Notes under the pieces: generated by a model
What the model saw: only the letters and a program-made list of their open reading frames with translations
What the model was told of the DNA's origin: nothing
The model's database searches: none
Shown: positions 8,981 through 18,042 of the stretch, one piece after another
How the letters are laid out: every line of letters starts with the position of its first letter
How positions within the stretch are numbered: the first letter of the stretch is position 1
Position numbers and translations under genes: made by a program
From: Paenibacillus sp. FSL K6-1096
GTDB lineage: Bacteria > Bacillota > Bacilli > Paenibacillales > Paenibacillaceae
DNA length: 64,000 nt
Direction of reading: 5' to 3'
Assembly (NCBI RefSeq): GCF_037977055.1
Contig: NZ_CP150274.1
Coordinates: 2,542,001 to 2,606,000, forward strand

Positions 8981-9952
8981 TCAAGTCGTCTCCCGCTGCA
9001 CCAGCTGGAACGCCAGCGGCTCCTGCTTCGCCTCTTCCCCCTTCAGCCTGGCGAGAATCAGGTGGAAGGCATTACGGGCCTGCGCGGCAATCGGATTATC
9101 GATGGAGGTGATCCCGAGCGTATGGGCCAGCTCCGTATTATCGAAGCCAACAATCGCCAGCTCCTCCGGCACCTTCACATGAAGCCTGCGGGCTTCACTT
9201 AGCACCCCTGCGGCCACCATATCATTGGCGCAGAGCAGGGCATCGGGCGGTCCGTCCGGGTGCCGCAGCAGCCTGCGGACCAGCTCTTCGCCCCCGCGGA
9301 TGGAATAGATGCCGGTCTGTGACCAGTCCGGGTTCACCGGCAGAGCACGCTCACGCATGATGTCCTGGAAGGCCTGCATCCGCCCGGAGGTATTCATGCT
9401 GGCCGGGCGGCCGTAGGCATTGGCGATCCGTGTATATCCCCTTGCGATCACATGCTCAAGTCCCAGCCTGTAGCCGTCATATTGGTTCATCGCCACACTT
9501 TGGATCTCCGGCAGCTTCATCCGCTGCCAGGATACAATCGGCCCGTATTTGCAATAGGAGCCGAGCAGCGCCTGGTCGTTGACGCAGGTGGTAATCGCCA
9601 GCGCATCGACTCTTTTCCCCCGCATATCCTCGAACGCCTGCAGCTCCTTGGCCGGGTCTCCCCCGGAGGTATAGACGATCGTCTGATACCCGTGCCGGCT
9701 GGCCGTCTCTACGAAGCTGTTCAGAAAGGGCAGCATCACCTCGTTAAGCCCCTCCGTCACCATTCCGATCTGCATCGTCTCCCCCCTGGACAGAGAAATG
9801 GCATTCCCGTTCGGCACATAGTCCAGCTCCTCCATAATCGCCAGAATACGCTCCCGCGTCGCCTGGCTCACATGGGGGGAATGATTCAGCACTCTCGATA
9901 CCGTAGCCTTGGAGAAGCCCGACAGTTTCGCGATTTGATCCAGATTCGACAT
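8981..9952 (-). CDS. LacI-family repressor of the beta-glucosidase gene
   Basis: From the ATG at 9952 (AAGGAG 7 nt upstream) the protein has 323 residues: a LacI helix-turn-helix (LDQIAKLSGFSKATVSRVLN, residues 4-23), hinge, and a sugar-binding effector domain ending QLVQRETT. It is divergent from the GH1 gene, and a perfect palindrome TGTAACGCGTTACA at 10002-10015 lies between them within the GH1 promoter spacer, which is the expected operator for a canonical SKATVSRVL recognition helix. It probably represses the GH1 gene and itself until a beta-glucoside or its phosphate is present. Confidence 0.9.
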   Translation of the reverse strand: MSNLDQIAKLSGFSKATVSRVLNHSPHVSQATRERILAIMEELDYVPNGNAISLSRGETMQIGMVTEGLNEVMLPFLNSFVETASRHGYQTIVYTSGGDPAKELQAFEDMRGKRVDALAITTCVNDQALLGSYCKYGPIVSWQRMKLPEIQSVAMNQYDGYRLGLEHVIARGYTRIANAYGRPASMNTSGRMQAFQDIMRERALPVNPDWSQTGIYSIRGGEELVRRLLRHPDGPPDALLCANDMVAAGVLSEARRLHVKVPEELAIVGFDNTELAHTLGITSIDNPIAAQARNAFHLILARLKGEEAKQEPLAFQLVQRETT

Positions 9953-9995
9953 AACCCTGCTCCTTATCACCCTGAATATTTGCACAACTTCATAG

Positions 9996-10024
9996 TTGAC
10001 ATGTAACGCGTTACAACATTTAGC
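9996..10024 (+). promoter_or_regulatory. promoter with embedded LacI operator for the GH1 gene
   Basis: A consensus -35 TTGACA (9996-10001) is followed immediately by the perfect 14-bp palindrome TGTAACGCGTTACA (10002-10015). A weak -10 (TTTAGC, 10019-10024) stands 17 bp from the -35. Repressor bound here would block polymerase directly. The CGCG-centred dyad is typical of LacI/GalR-family sites. Confidence 0.75.
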
Positions 10025-10069
10025 ATGGATGTATGGGACATATTAAGCTTACCATATCTGAATCAATAA

Positions 10070-11515
<1,446 letters not shown>

Positions 11516-11529
11516 GCTATACTTTGCAG

Positions 11530-11564
11530 AAACAGGCAGCCTCTAGGGGTTGCCTGTTTTTTCT
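11530..11564 (+). terminator. rho-independent terminator after the GH1 gene
   Basis: The hairpin AACAGGCA...TGCCTGTT with a short inner GCC/GGG extension is followed by a TTTTTT run, 15 bp past the stop codon. Confidence 0.88.
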
Positions 11565-11910
11565 GCCCTCCTCCCATAGATAACTGAAGATATTCATTTC
11601 AGATGAACAAGCCTTAACAAAAAGCAGGAAGGAGCGGAGGGGAAATTTGGAACTGTAGGAGCGACAGCGTCCGCCTTTGTCACCGGATTTCATCCGCAAA
11701 CAGCGGTTTAAATCAAGAAATCTGGGGACAACAGCGGCCGGAAGTCCAAATGTTCACCGCAGTGACGACTTCATGCTTTTCGTTAAAGGTATTGGCTTTT
11801 CACCTCATATGAATATCTTTCAGTTATCCTCTCTTTACCATTTTGCAACTAATTGCCGGAAGGGTTAGGATATACTTGCCACAGATGAATGATTAAGGAG
11901 AGTTATTCCG
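11565..11910. other. non-coding gap with a possible structured repeat element
   Basis: No convincing gene lies in these 346 bp. Positions 11620-11775 look non-random, with GGAGCGACAGCGTCCGCC and a small perfect hairpin CGGAT-TTC-ATCCG (about 11684-11697). I have the impression of having seen this sequence between genes in other Paenibacillus genomes, but I cannot verify that. The last 20 bp carry the AAGGAG ribosome-binding site (about 11894) of the next gene. Confidence 0.35.
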
Positions 11911-13410
11911 ATGAACAAATATACCTTCGGCCTGGGCAGCCTTCTGCTCCTAAGCCTGATCACCTCCGGCTGCGGCGACATGAAGACACCCAGCGATTTG
12001 CTTCAGGCCCCGTCACAGGGAAGCAGCGACGGCAATCTTACCGGGATTGTGAAGTCTTTTCTGCCCGCCAATGCGCACTTAACCGTGCCTGTCCAGTCGG
12101 AATCCGGCAGTGCTATTCAATTACATGATCTGGATCAGGACGGCAAGGATGAGCTGCTCGCTTTCTATAAGACAGACACCACCGATTACGAGATCAACAC
12201 CCTGCTTCTGTCGCAGCAGGACGGCAAATGGAACAAGCTGGCTACCCTCACCGGAGTCGGCAGTGAATTGAATTATGTCTCCTTCACGGATGTTACCGCA
12301 GATGGGACAGCGGATCTGCTGCTTGGATACGGCGGAGGTGAGGGACTGACCAGAGAGCTGGCGGTCTACAGCCTGAAGGACGGGACACTGAACGAGCTGC
12401 TCAAGCAGCCGTACGACCAGCTGATCGTCGGCGATCTGACCGGGGAAGGCACCCAGGACATCGCCGTACTGCAGGGAATCTACACGACAGATACCGTCCG
12501 CGAGAATCATCTCCAGCTGCTCCGGCTGAAGGGCGGGACACCGCAAATGCTGTCCGACCAGAAGCTGGACGGGAATGTGATTCAGTTCCAGTTCGCCAAG
12601 GCCTCCCCCTCGCGCAGCGCCATCGTTGTGGACGCGGCCATCGGCGCTCATGCCGCTTATACGTCTCTGCTGATTTGGGCAAACGGGCAGTTTGCTGATA
12701 TACTTGCAACAGAAGATTATCAGCGCGCAAGCCTCGCCGCCGGTAAGGCTCTTGTCCTTGCGCCGCCGGCTACCGAACCTGATCCTCCTGCTCCTGTGCC
12801 TGATACGCCGCTTGGCAGCAACAGTCTGGCAATCAAGGACTATCCGCTGGACAGCAAGGATGTGAACGGGGACGGGATTACGGAGATCGGCTTCCTTGTG
12901 CCTCCTGCCGGGACAGGGAGCCTCGCCCCGCTGGCCACCCCATTCATCACCAAATATTATCAGTGGGACGGACAATCTAAGCTGACGCTGGTTCAGGAGC
13001 AATTTGACCGCTGGGGCTTCAATTTCCGCTTCCCCAAGTCTTGGGCAGGCCAGACCCTGCTGGAGATTCCGGAAGAATCCCCGCAGCCCTGGGAGAAGAT
13101 TCAGTTCAGCTATAAGAATCCTGAGTCTGCTGTGAAGGCGCCGCTGCTGGAGCTTCGCCTGCTGACGAAGAAGGGGTGGGCGGCGGCTGAGGTGCAGCTG
13201 AAGGCCGATAAGAGAGAATACAAGCTGCTATATGAGCAGGGCAACTCTATGGGCGATACAGAGCCCACCGTATTCGTTGCTGTCATGCCTCCAGCGGGTG
13301 AGGCAGACAAGCTGCTGCAGGGGGTTGATCAACAGCAGTATAACCAGCTCAAGCTGACGCTGGATGAAGTTCTGCAGCTGGCCGGCACACCGCAGAAGTC
13401 CTTGCCCTGA
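11911..13410 (+). CDS. lipoprotein with FG-GAP/VCBS-like calcium-loop repeats
   Basis: This 499-residue protein has a lipoprotein signal ending ITSGC (Cys21), so it should be anchored on the outer face of the membrane. At least four Asp-rich loops resembling EF-hand/integrin-type calcium sites recur: DLDQDGKDE (73-81), DVTADGTADLL (127-137), DLTGEGTQD (about 174-182) and DVNGDGITE (about 314-322), each followed by a hydrophobic strand, as in FG-GAP beta-propellers. A Pro-rich linker (about 287-302) precedes the fourth. The C-terminal 130 residues look like a separate alpha/beta domain. Function is unknown; a sensory or ligand-binding role upstream of the following histidine kinase is possible. 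The ATG lies after AAGGAG with an 11-nt spacing. Confidence 0.75.
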   Translation: MNKYTFGLGSLLLLSLITSGCGDMKTPSDLLQAPSQGSSDGNLTGIVKSFLPANAHLTVPVQSESGSAIQLHDLDQDGKDELLAFYKTDTTDYEINTLLLSQQDGKWNKLATLTGVGSELNYVSFTDVTADGTADLLLGYGGGEGLTRELAVYSLKDGTLNELLKQPYDQLIVGDLTGEGTQDIAVLQGIYTTDTVRENHLQLLRLKGGTPQMLSDQKLDGNVIQFQFAKASPSRSAIVVDAAIGAHAAYTSLLIWANGQFADILATEDYQRASLAAGKALVLAPPATEPDPPAPVPDTPLGSNSLAIKDYPLDSKDVNGDGITEIGFLVPPAGTGSLAPLATPFITKYYQWDGQSKLTLVQEQFDRWGFNFRFPKSWAGQTLLEIPEESPQPWEKIQFSYKNPESAVKAPLLELRLLTKKGWAAAEVQLKADKREYKLLYEQGNSMGDTEPTVFVAVMPPAGEADKLLQGVDQQQYNQLKLTLDEVLQLAGTPQKSLP

Positions 13411-13429
13411 GGAGGAAGCCGTTCCTGAA

Positions 13430-13593
13430 AGTGCTGATATTCTTACAGCCGTATGGGGACAGTACTTCATGGGTGAGCTGAAGATTGTAGATGTTAATAT
13501 CAGCCGAATCCGCCAAATAATCGGGCAGGAGCCCTCCGGGCCGCAATACCCCGAAACCGTGTGAAGATTCGGATATATATGGAGGGGCTATCG
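13430..13593 (+). pseudogene. 3' fossil of an OmpR-family response regulator
   Basis: Directly after the lipoprotein stop, one frame reads ADILTAVWGQYFMGELKIVD and continues VNISRIRQIIGQEPSGPQYP then ETV, which matches the end of an OmpR/PhoB winged helix (VWGYDYFGD..TVDVHI..LR.KI). At 13562 a TGA interrupts it where a Trp or Arg codon would be expected; read through, RFGYIWR follows, matching the usual GvGYrf ending. The receiver domain and most of the DNA-binding domain are absent. This is a remnant of the regulator once paired with the kinase immediately downstream, whose ribosome-binding site overlaps the fossil's end. Confidence 0.8.
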
Positions 13594-15012
13594 TTGCTTA
13601 AGGGAATCAGGTCCAGGCTTATTGTCTATATTACGCTTATGCTGCTCCTGATTGTCCTGCTGCTGGAGGGGATTTTTATTGTTGCGGTCCATTCGTATTA
13701 TCTGGGCAGCGCCATGGAGAGCCTGAATTCACGGGCCACGTATTCCGCAACCTTCTTCAACAAATACCTGGAGAGCTACAATCTGAAGGAACGGGCCCGG
13801 TATATCCTGGAGAACCTCTCGTCCGAGGAGAACAGTATGGTTGAGGTGCTGAGCCCGGACGGCAAGGTAATCATTAATTCATTCGGGTTCTCAAGCGGGG
13901 AGCAGGTAACAACCCCGGATGTCAAGGAGGCGCTGCTGCGCGGCAAGGGAAGCTTCCAGAGCATCAAGCCGGTCAATGGCGAACGGATTCTGGCTGTTTC
14001 CGCCGCTCTGACTGAACGGGGAAGCACGATCGGCCTGCTGCGTTACTCGGTGTCGGCTGAACCGCTGTATGCGGTAATTATTAAAATTGCGCTGAACGCG
14101 GCTATCGTCGGCTTGCTCGTGATCGGGTTCGGCTTCATCCTGAGCCTGCTTATCGCCAAGCGGATTGTAGGTCCGATTCAGCAATTGACCGGGGTCGCCA
14201 AGGAGATGGCCACCGGTAATTTTGCCGTCCGGGCGGCCAGGCCCTATGACGATGAAATCGGCACACTTGCGGTCACGCTGAACTATATGTCGGATGAAAT
14301 TATGAAGAGCGAGAAGCTTAAATATGATTTCATCTCCTCGGTCACCCATGAGCTGAGAACGCCGCTGACCTCGATCAAGGGCTGGGGAGAGACATTGCTG
14401 GTCGGGGATTTGTCGGATAAACAGGAGACCCTGCAGGGGCTGGAGGTCATGACCGGAGAGACAGACCGGCTGATCGGCCTGGTGGAGGATCTGCTCGACT
14501 TCTCCAAATTCCAGGCCGGAGAGATCCGGATTGTCCGCCAGCCGTATGATCTCAGGGGGCTGCTTGAGGATTTGCTGCTGCAGTTCAGATACAGGGGTCA
14601 GACGAAGCAGATCCGTCTCTACGCGGATCTAACCGGTCAGCCGCTGCCGGTAGACGGTGATTTCAACCGTTTGAAGCAGGTATTCGTCAATGTGCTGGAC
14701 AATGCCTTCAAATTCACCCCGGCCGGCGGGGAGATCCGCCTCACGGCAGAGCTGCGCGGGGAAGTGATTAAAGTTACTGTGACCGACAACGGTGAGGGCA
14801 TTCCAGCCGAGGACCTGAAGCAGCTTGGCAACAAGTTCTTCAAGGGACGGTCCCGCCAATCAGGCAGCGGCCTCGGCCTGGCCATCTGCAAAGAGATTAT
14901 CGAGCTGCATGACGGACAGCTGCGGATTGAGAGCGAGTTCACCGTAGGCACCTCAGTCATCATAGAACTGCCCCGCTACGAAGTGGAGCAGCATCTTCCG
15001 CCGTCAACATAA
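13594..15012 (+). CDS. sensor histidine kinase without an intact partner regulator
   Basis: I place the start at TTG 13594, 6 nt after GGAGGGG, giving 472 residues; an upstream GTG at 13561 has no ribosome-binding site. Transmembrane helices lie at about 10-32 and 163-187 and enclose an extracellular PAS-like sensor domain. HAMP follows (190-240), then HisKA with His252 in THELRTPLTS and an HATPase_c domain (N box VLDNAFKF, G1 DNGEGIP, G2 GSGLGLAI). It belongs to the PhoR/WalK-like membrane kinases. Upstream lies only a decayed regulator, so it is either an orphan that signals to another regulator or is on its way to loss. All catalytic motifs are intact. Confidence 0.88.
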   Translation: MLKGIRSRLIVYITLMLLLIVLLLEGIFIVAVHSYYLGSAMESLNSRATYSATFFNKYLESYNLKERARYILENLSSEENSMVEVLSPDGKVIINSFGFSSGEQVTTPDVKEALLRGKGSFQSIKPVNGERILAVSAALTERGSTIGLLRYSVSAEPLYAVIIKIALNAAIVGLLVIGFGFILSLLIAKRIVGPIQQLTGVAKEMATGNFAVRAARPYDDEIGTLAVTLNYMSDEIMKSEKLKYDFISSVTHELRTPLTSIKGWGETLLVGDLSDKQETLQGLEVMTGETDRLIGLVEDLLDFSKFQAGEIRIVRQPYDLRGLLEDLLLQFRYRGQTKQIRLYADLTGQPLPVDGDFNRLKQVFVNVLDNAFKFTPAGGEIRLTAELRGEVIKVTVTDNGEGIPAEDLKQLGNKFFKGRSRQSGSGLGLAICKEIIELHDGQLRIESEFTVGTSVIIELPRYEVEQHLPPST

Positions 15013-15037
15013 CCTCTGCTGGCCATGGCTCCAACGC

Positions 15038-15514
15038 TTAAGCTTCAATTTCCTGAGCCTGTGCGTCTCCCCCGGCGATCTCTATGACTGGCCGTGTCTG
15101 AATCAGCACGTTCCCGGCTACGGCTCTGGAGATCATGCAGGACTCCTCTGCCTTGTACGCCAGCCGCTCGGCCGTCTTCAGCTCCCCTGCGGTTGCGCCC
15201 GCCGGAAGCACAATCCGCGGCTTGTGTTCGATCTTGTCATAGGTGAATACATTATTGGTCACGTCTACCGTCGCCTCAGAGGCAAGCGTCAGCTCCTCCG
15301 GCACAATCGCTGAACGCTCCAGCATCGCCGCCAGCGTAATCAGATAACAGGTCGCCGCTGCGCCCAGCAGCATCTCATCCGGGTTCGTGCCGGTTCCCGG
15401 CCCGCCCATCTCCCGGGGAATCGATATCACCGTCCGCAGCCCGCCTGCATCAATCTGCCCCTCGCTGTTCCGGCCGCCATTCCATACCGCCTTCAGGTGA
15501 AAAGGATGCTTCAT
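15038..15514 (-). CDS. OsmC/Ohr-family peroxiredoxin-like protein
   Basis: The 158-residue protein has the two conserved OsmC cysteines, Cys56 in GAAATCYLITLAAML and Cys126 in AEESCMISRA, which reduce organic hydroperoxides using dithiols. The DEMLLGAAATCY segment places it in the YhfA/SACOL1771-like branch rather than classical Ohr. It is cytoplasmic, has no partner genes and is convergent with the upstream kinase gene (25-bp gap). No OhrR regulator is adjacent. Confidence 0.85.
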   Translation of the reverse strand: MKHPFHLKAVWNGGRNSEGQIDAGGLRTVISIPREMGGPGTGTNPDEMLLGAAATCYLITLAAMLERSAIVPEELTLASEATVDVTNNVFTYDKIEHKPRIVLPAGATAGELKTAERLAYKAEESCMISRAVAGNVLIQTRPVIEIAGGDAQAQEIEA

Positions 15515-15568
15515 CTCACTTCGTCCCTTCTTTTCTTCATATCTAATAAGTGCGCTTATCTTGTATGG

Positions 15569-15700
15569 CTATATGCGTCCGATCCGTCTGGTCTCCAGCC
15601 GCTGGTACTGGTCCTGCTCCCAGTCCAATTCAGACTGCCGGAGCAGAAGCTCCAGCCCTTTTAGCTCCCCATGGATGTCCGTTATGAAGAATTTGCGCAA
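15569..15700 (-). pseudogene. truncated metallophosphoesterase N-terminus
   Basis: A TTG at 15700, preceded by GGAGG with a 6-nt spacing, opens a 43-codon frame starting MRKFFITDIHGELKGLELLL. This is the characteristic first strand and DxHG metal site of bacterial serine/threonine-type metallophosphoesterases (PrpE-like), which normally exceed 200 residues. After residue 31 the similarity ends, the GDxVDRG and GNHE motifs are missing, and a stop follows. It is most simply a deletion remnant; a functional 43-residue peptide is not excluded because the start signals look intact. Confidence 0.6.
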
Positions 15701-15733
15701 GAACTCCCTCCTTCTACAGCATCCGGTCTACCT

Positions 15734-16318
15734 CTACTGCAGCTTGATCTCCTCAAACAGATCCGTCTCCGAATCGGTTTGAGCCTGATGCACCGCCCGG
15801 TTCCCTGCGGGGCTTCCGCCTAAGTATTTGGCGAGCAGCGCCTCCACCTGGGCCTGGGTGACCGGCTTCGCCGCATCCTGCAGCTCATAGCCAAGCTGGC
15901 CGTTAGGCTCAATTGTCGCTGTTTTGACATCACTCAGCCTGGATATTCCCTGGCCCCGCAGACTCATTTCCAGCTCGTCCACAGTTAACCGTAGCTTCTT
16001 AAGATTCTTGGCTACCAGCTGGCCCTCATCAATCACAATAACCGCAGGCCCCTTGATCAGCCGCTCCAGGGCGCTCCAGCGCACCTGCAGCCATTCCACC
16101 ACAATTAACACTGCGATGAACACGGCTGCGGCGACAATGGTAATCAGAATACTATGATCGGCTATCGGCTGTACAATAATCGTGCCAATCGAGATCATGG
16201 CGATCGTGGTGGGAATCGTCATTTGCGAGATTGATTTGCGGCCGGCAAGCCGCAGCACCAGCATCCCGACAACGATCAGCACCAGCGCCTTCCAGATTTC
16301 ACTCCAGATTTCATGCAT
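15734..16318 (-). CDS. DUF421-family membrane protein (YetF/YrbG-like)
   Basis: The 194-residue protein has three N-terminal hydrophobic segments (about 10-25, 33-50, 56-76) and a soluble C-terminal DUF421 domain with the usual ..RLTVDELEMSLRGQGI (about 128-143) and VKTATIEPNGQL motif. Members occur widely in Bacillota, some in spore-associated operons, with no established biochemical activity. The ATG at 16318 follows AAGGAGACGGAGCG. It ends 33 bp before the phosphoesterase remnant, which might once have been co-transcribed. Confidence 0.85.
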   Translation of the reverse strand: MHEIWSEIWKALVLIVVGMLVLRLAGRKSISQMTIPTTIAMISIGTIIVQPIADHSILITIVAAAVFIAVLIVVEWLQVRWSALERLIKGPAVIVIDEGQLVAKNLKKLRLTVDELEMSLRGQGISRLSDVKTATIEPNGQLGYELQDAAKPVTQAQVEALLAKYLGGSPAGNRAVHQAQTDSETDLFEEIKLQ

Positions 16319-16382
16319 CGCTCCGTCTCCTTTTGACAGTTGATAAGCTAGGGTTTGTCTTACAGGAGGCGAATATGCATCT

Positions 16383-17180
16383 CTAGCAGAGGGGAGCCCG
16401 GCATACGCCCGCCGGAATCCCCAGACTATTATAATGCTGCTTGATGTTGATCAGAGCATGTCCGCTGAACACCCGGGAGACCATCTCTTCGATGGGACCC
16501 GCCTCTACCTGCTCCTGCCGCAGCAGCCGCTCCACCGCGCTCTTGATCTCCTGGGGGTATAGATTTCCGGCCACACTGGAGAGCCCCTTGCAAGGGGCTG
16601 AGGTGAAATTCTCCACAAGCTTCATATCCCCCGCTGCAAAAAGAATAAACCCCTCCGGGTACTCCACCCCCACATGCCGCTGCAAATCGCCAGTTTCCTT
16701 GTACCCTACAATGTTCGGATAGCGGCTGATTAACAGCTTCAGCGACTCAGGAGCCAGATCAAAGCCTGTCCGCCCTGGGTTATTATACAACGCCACCGGC
16801 TTGGTCGTATGGTTAAGCAGCTCTTCTACATAAGCAACCGCCTGCTGCTGCGTGGGCCGGATGTACGGCGGGAAGCCAATCAGCAGCGCATCCATCGCCG
16901 ATGCCTCCGCAGCCTGCACCAGCCGGACAGCATCACGGGTTCTAATCGCAGATACGCCGAGGATCAGCTCCATCCCCTGAGGGCGCTTTTGGTTGAAATA
17001 TTCAATAATTTCTAGTCTTTCCTCAATGCTCAGCGAATGCTGCTCGCCAGTACTTCCCGAGATCAATAGTGATTCTATCCCGTTCTGCTGCTGGTAAGCC
17101 ACAATAGGTGCGAATCCGCCGGTATTCAAACTCTCATCCTTATGAAAGGGCGTTGGGATCGCAACATTTAATCTTTTCAT
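16383..17180 (-). CDS. DapA/NanA-superfamily aldolase (dihydrodipicolinate synthase-like)
   Basis: This 265-residue class I aldolase has GSTGE at 42-46, Tyr132 in LYNNPGRTG and the Schiff-base Lys161 in GYKETGD, so the chemistry (pyruvate-type enamine plus aldehyde) is retained. It is about 25-30 residues shorter than typical DapA: it stops at RAPLC where other members carry a last helix. It is not linked to lysine genes. In this superfamily, substrates include aspartate semialdehyde, sialic acid and keto-deoxy sugars, and the neighbours do not discriminate. The next upstream gene is a class I glutamine amidotransferase 43 bp away. Confidence 0.8.
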   Translation of the reverse strand: MKRLNVAIPTPFHKDESLNTGGFAPIVAYQQQNGIESLLISGSTGEQHSLSIEERLEIIEYFNQKRPQGMELILGVSAIRTRDAVRLVQAAEASAMDALLIGFPPYIRPTQQQAVAYVEELLNHTTKPVALYNNPGRTGFDLAPESLKLLISRYPNIVGYKETGDLQRHVGVEYPEGFILFAAGDMKLVENFTSAPCKGLSSVAGNLYPQEIKSAVERLLRQEQVEAGPIEEMVSRVFSGHALINIKQHYNSLGIPAGVCRAPLC

Positions 17181-17223
17181 ATCCTCACCCCTTATTAATT
17201 GGCATCGGTGCTAGGTGTTAGCT

Positions 17224-17931
17224 CTAGACTCTGGACAGATGTTTGTGTTCCATGGCATCCAAAAGGGTATACAGCAGCGTATTGGACGCACTAATCTTCC
17301 CGGGCTGATCCGTCATCTCAGACGGCGTCTGAATATATTCTCCTGGCTCCAGCTCTCCGGCACAGTTGGTGATGATCTTCCGGATACTGAGGTCATTAAC
17401 CTCCAGATGGAACTGCAGCCCAACCACATAATCCTCATATTCGTAACACTGGTTAATACAGCCCAGGCTGGACGCTATCCGCTTGGCTCCGGCAGGCAGG
17501 CTGAAGGTGTCTCCATGCCAGTGAAAAGGTACCCACTGCTGCGGGAAGTCCTTGAAGAAGGCAGAGGACTCCGTATCCCCGGTTGCCAGCACCGGATACC
17601 AGCCAATCTCCTTACACTTATTGGGGTAGACTTCACCGCCGATTTGCTCCGCAATCAGTTGGGCCCCCAGACAGATGCCGAGCGTCAGCTTATGCTTGCT
17701 TATCGCGGTGTGAATCAACGCCTTCTCGGCTGACAGCCAAGGGAAGACCGCTTCATCATGGACACTCATAGGCCCGCCCATCACTACGAGCATATCGAAG
17801 TCCTCGGCCGCAGGCAGAACCTTATTTTCATATACCAGTGTAGTTGTTAACGTATGTCCCTTGTTCTCCGCCCACACGGCAATTTCCTCCGGCGCTTCAA
17901 ACGGAACATGCTGCAAGCAATGTATTCTCAT
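17224..17931 (-). CDS. class I glutamine amidotransferase (GMP synthase GATase-like)
   Basis: From the ATG at 17931 (GGGAGG 8 nt upstream) the protein has 235 residues. The triad is visible: Cys87 in GICLGAQ, His175 and Glu177 in LQFHLEV. A conserved FHWHGDTF (136-143) is typical of the stand-alone GATase1 family annotated as GMP synthase-like, of which gamma-glutamyl-hydrolysing and unknown-substrate members exist. No synthetase domain is attached. It is a single cytoplasmic domain located between a terminator and the DapA-like gene and may be transcribed with the latter. Confidence 0.83.
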   Translation of the reverse strand: MRIHCLQHVPFEAPEEIAVWAENKGHTLTTTLVYENKVLPAAEDFDMLVVMGGPMSVHDEAVFPWLSAEKALIHTAISKHKLTLGICLGAQLIAEQIGGEVYPNKCKEIGWYPVLATGDTESSAFFKDFPQQWVPFHWHGDTFSLPAGAKRIASSLGCINQCYEYEDYVVGLQFHLEVNDLSIRKIITNCAGELEPGEYIQTPSEMTDQPGKISASNTLLYTLLDAMEHKHLSRV

Positions 17932-17971
17932 TTCTCTACCTCCCCCTATTTTTTCATATCTCCAATGTAAC

Positions 17972-18010
17972 AAAAAATCCCGATGAATCAAGAACTACTT
18001 GATCATCAGG
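17972..18010 (-). terminator. rho-independent terminator after the 18043-19152 gene
   Basis: In the minus direction CCTGATGATCAAG, a TAGTT loop and CTTGATTCATCGGG are followed by ATTTTTTG. The terminator of the paralogous gene at 21365-21404 is clearly related in sequence, which shows that the duplicated unit included it. Confidence 0.85.
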
Positions 18011-18042
18011 ATCGTTTGGCCCTATCTCATAAGGGTGCACGC

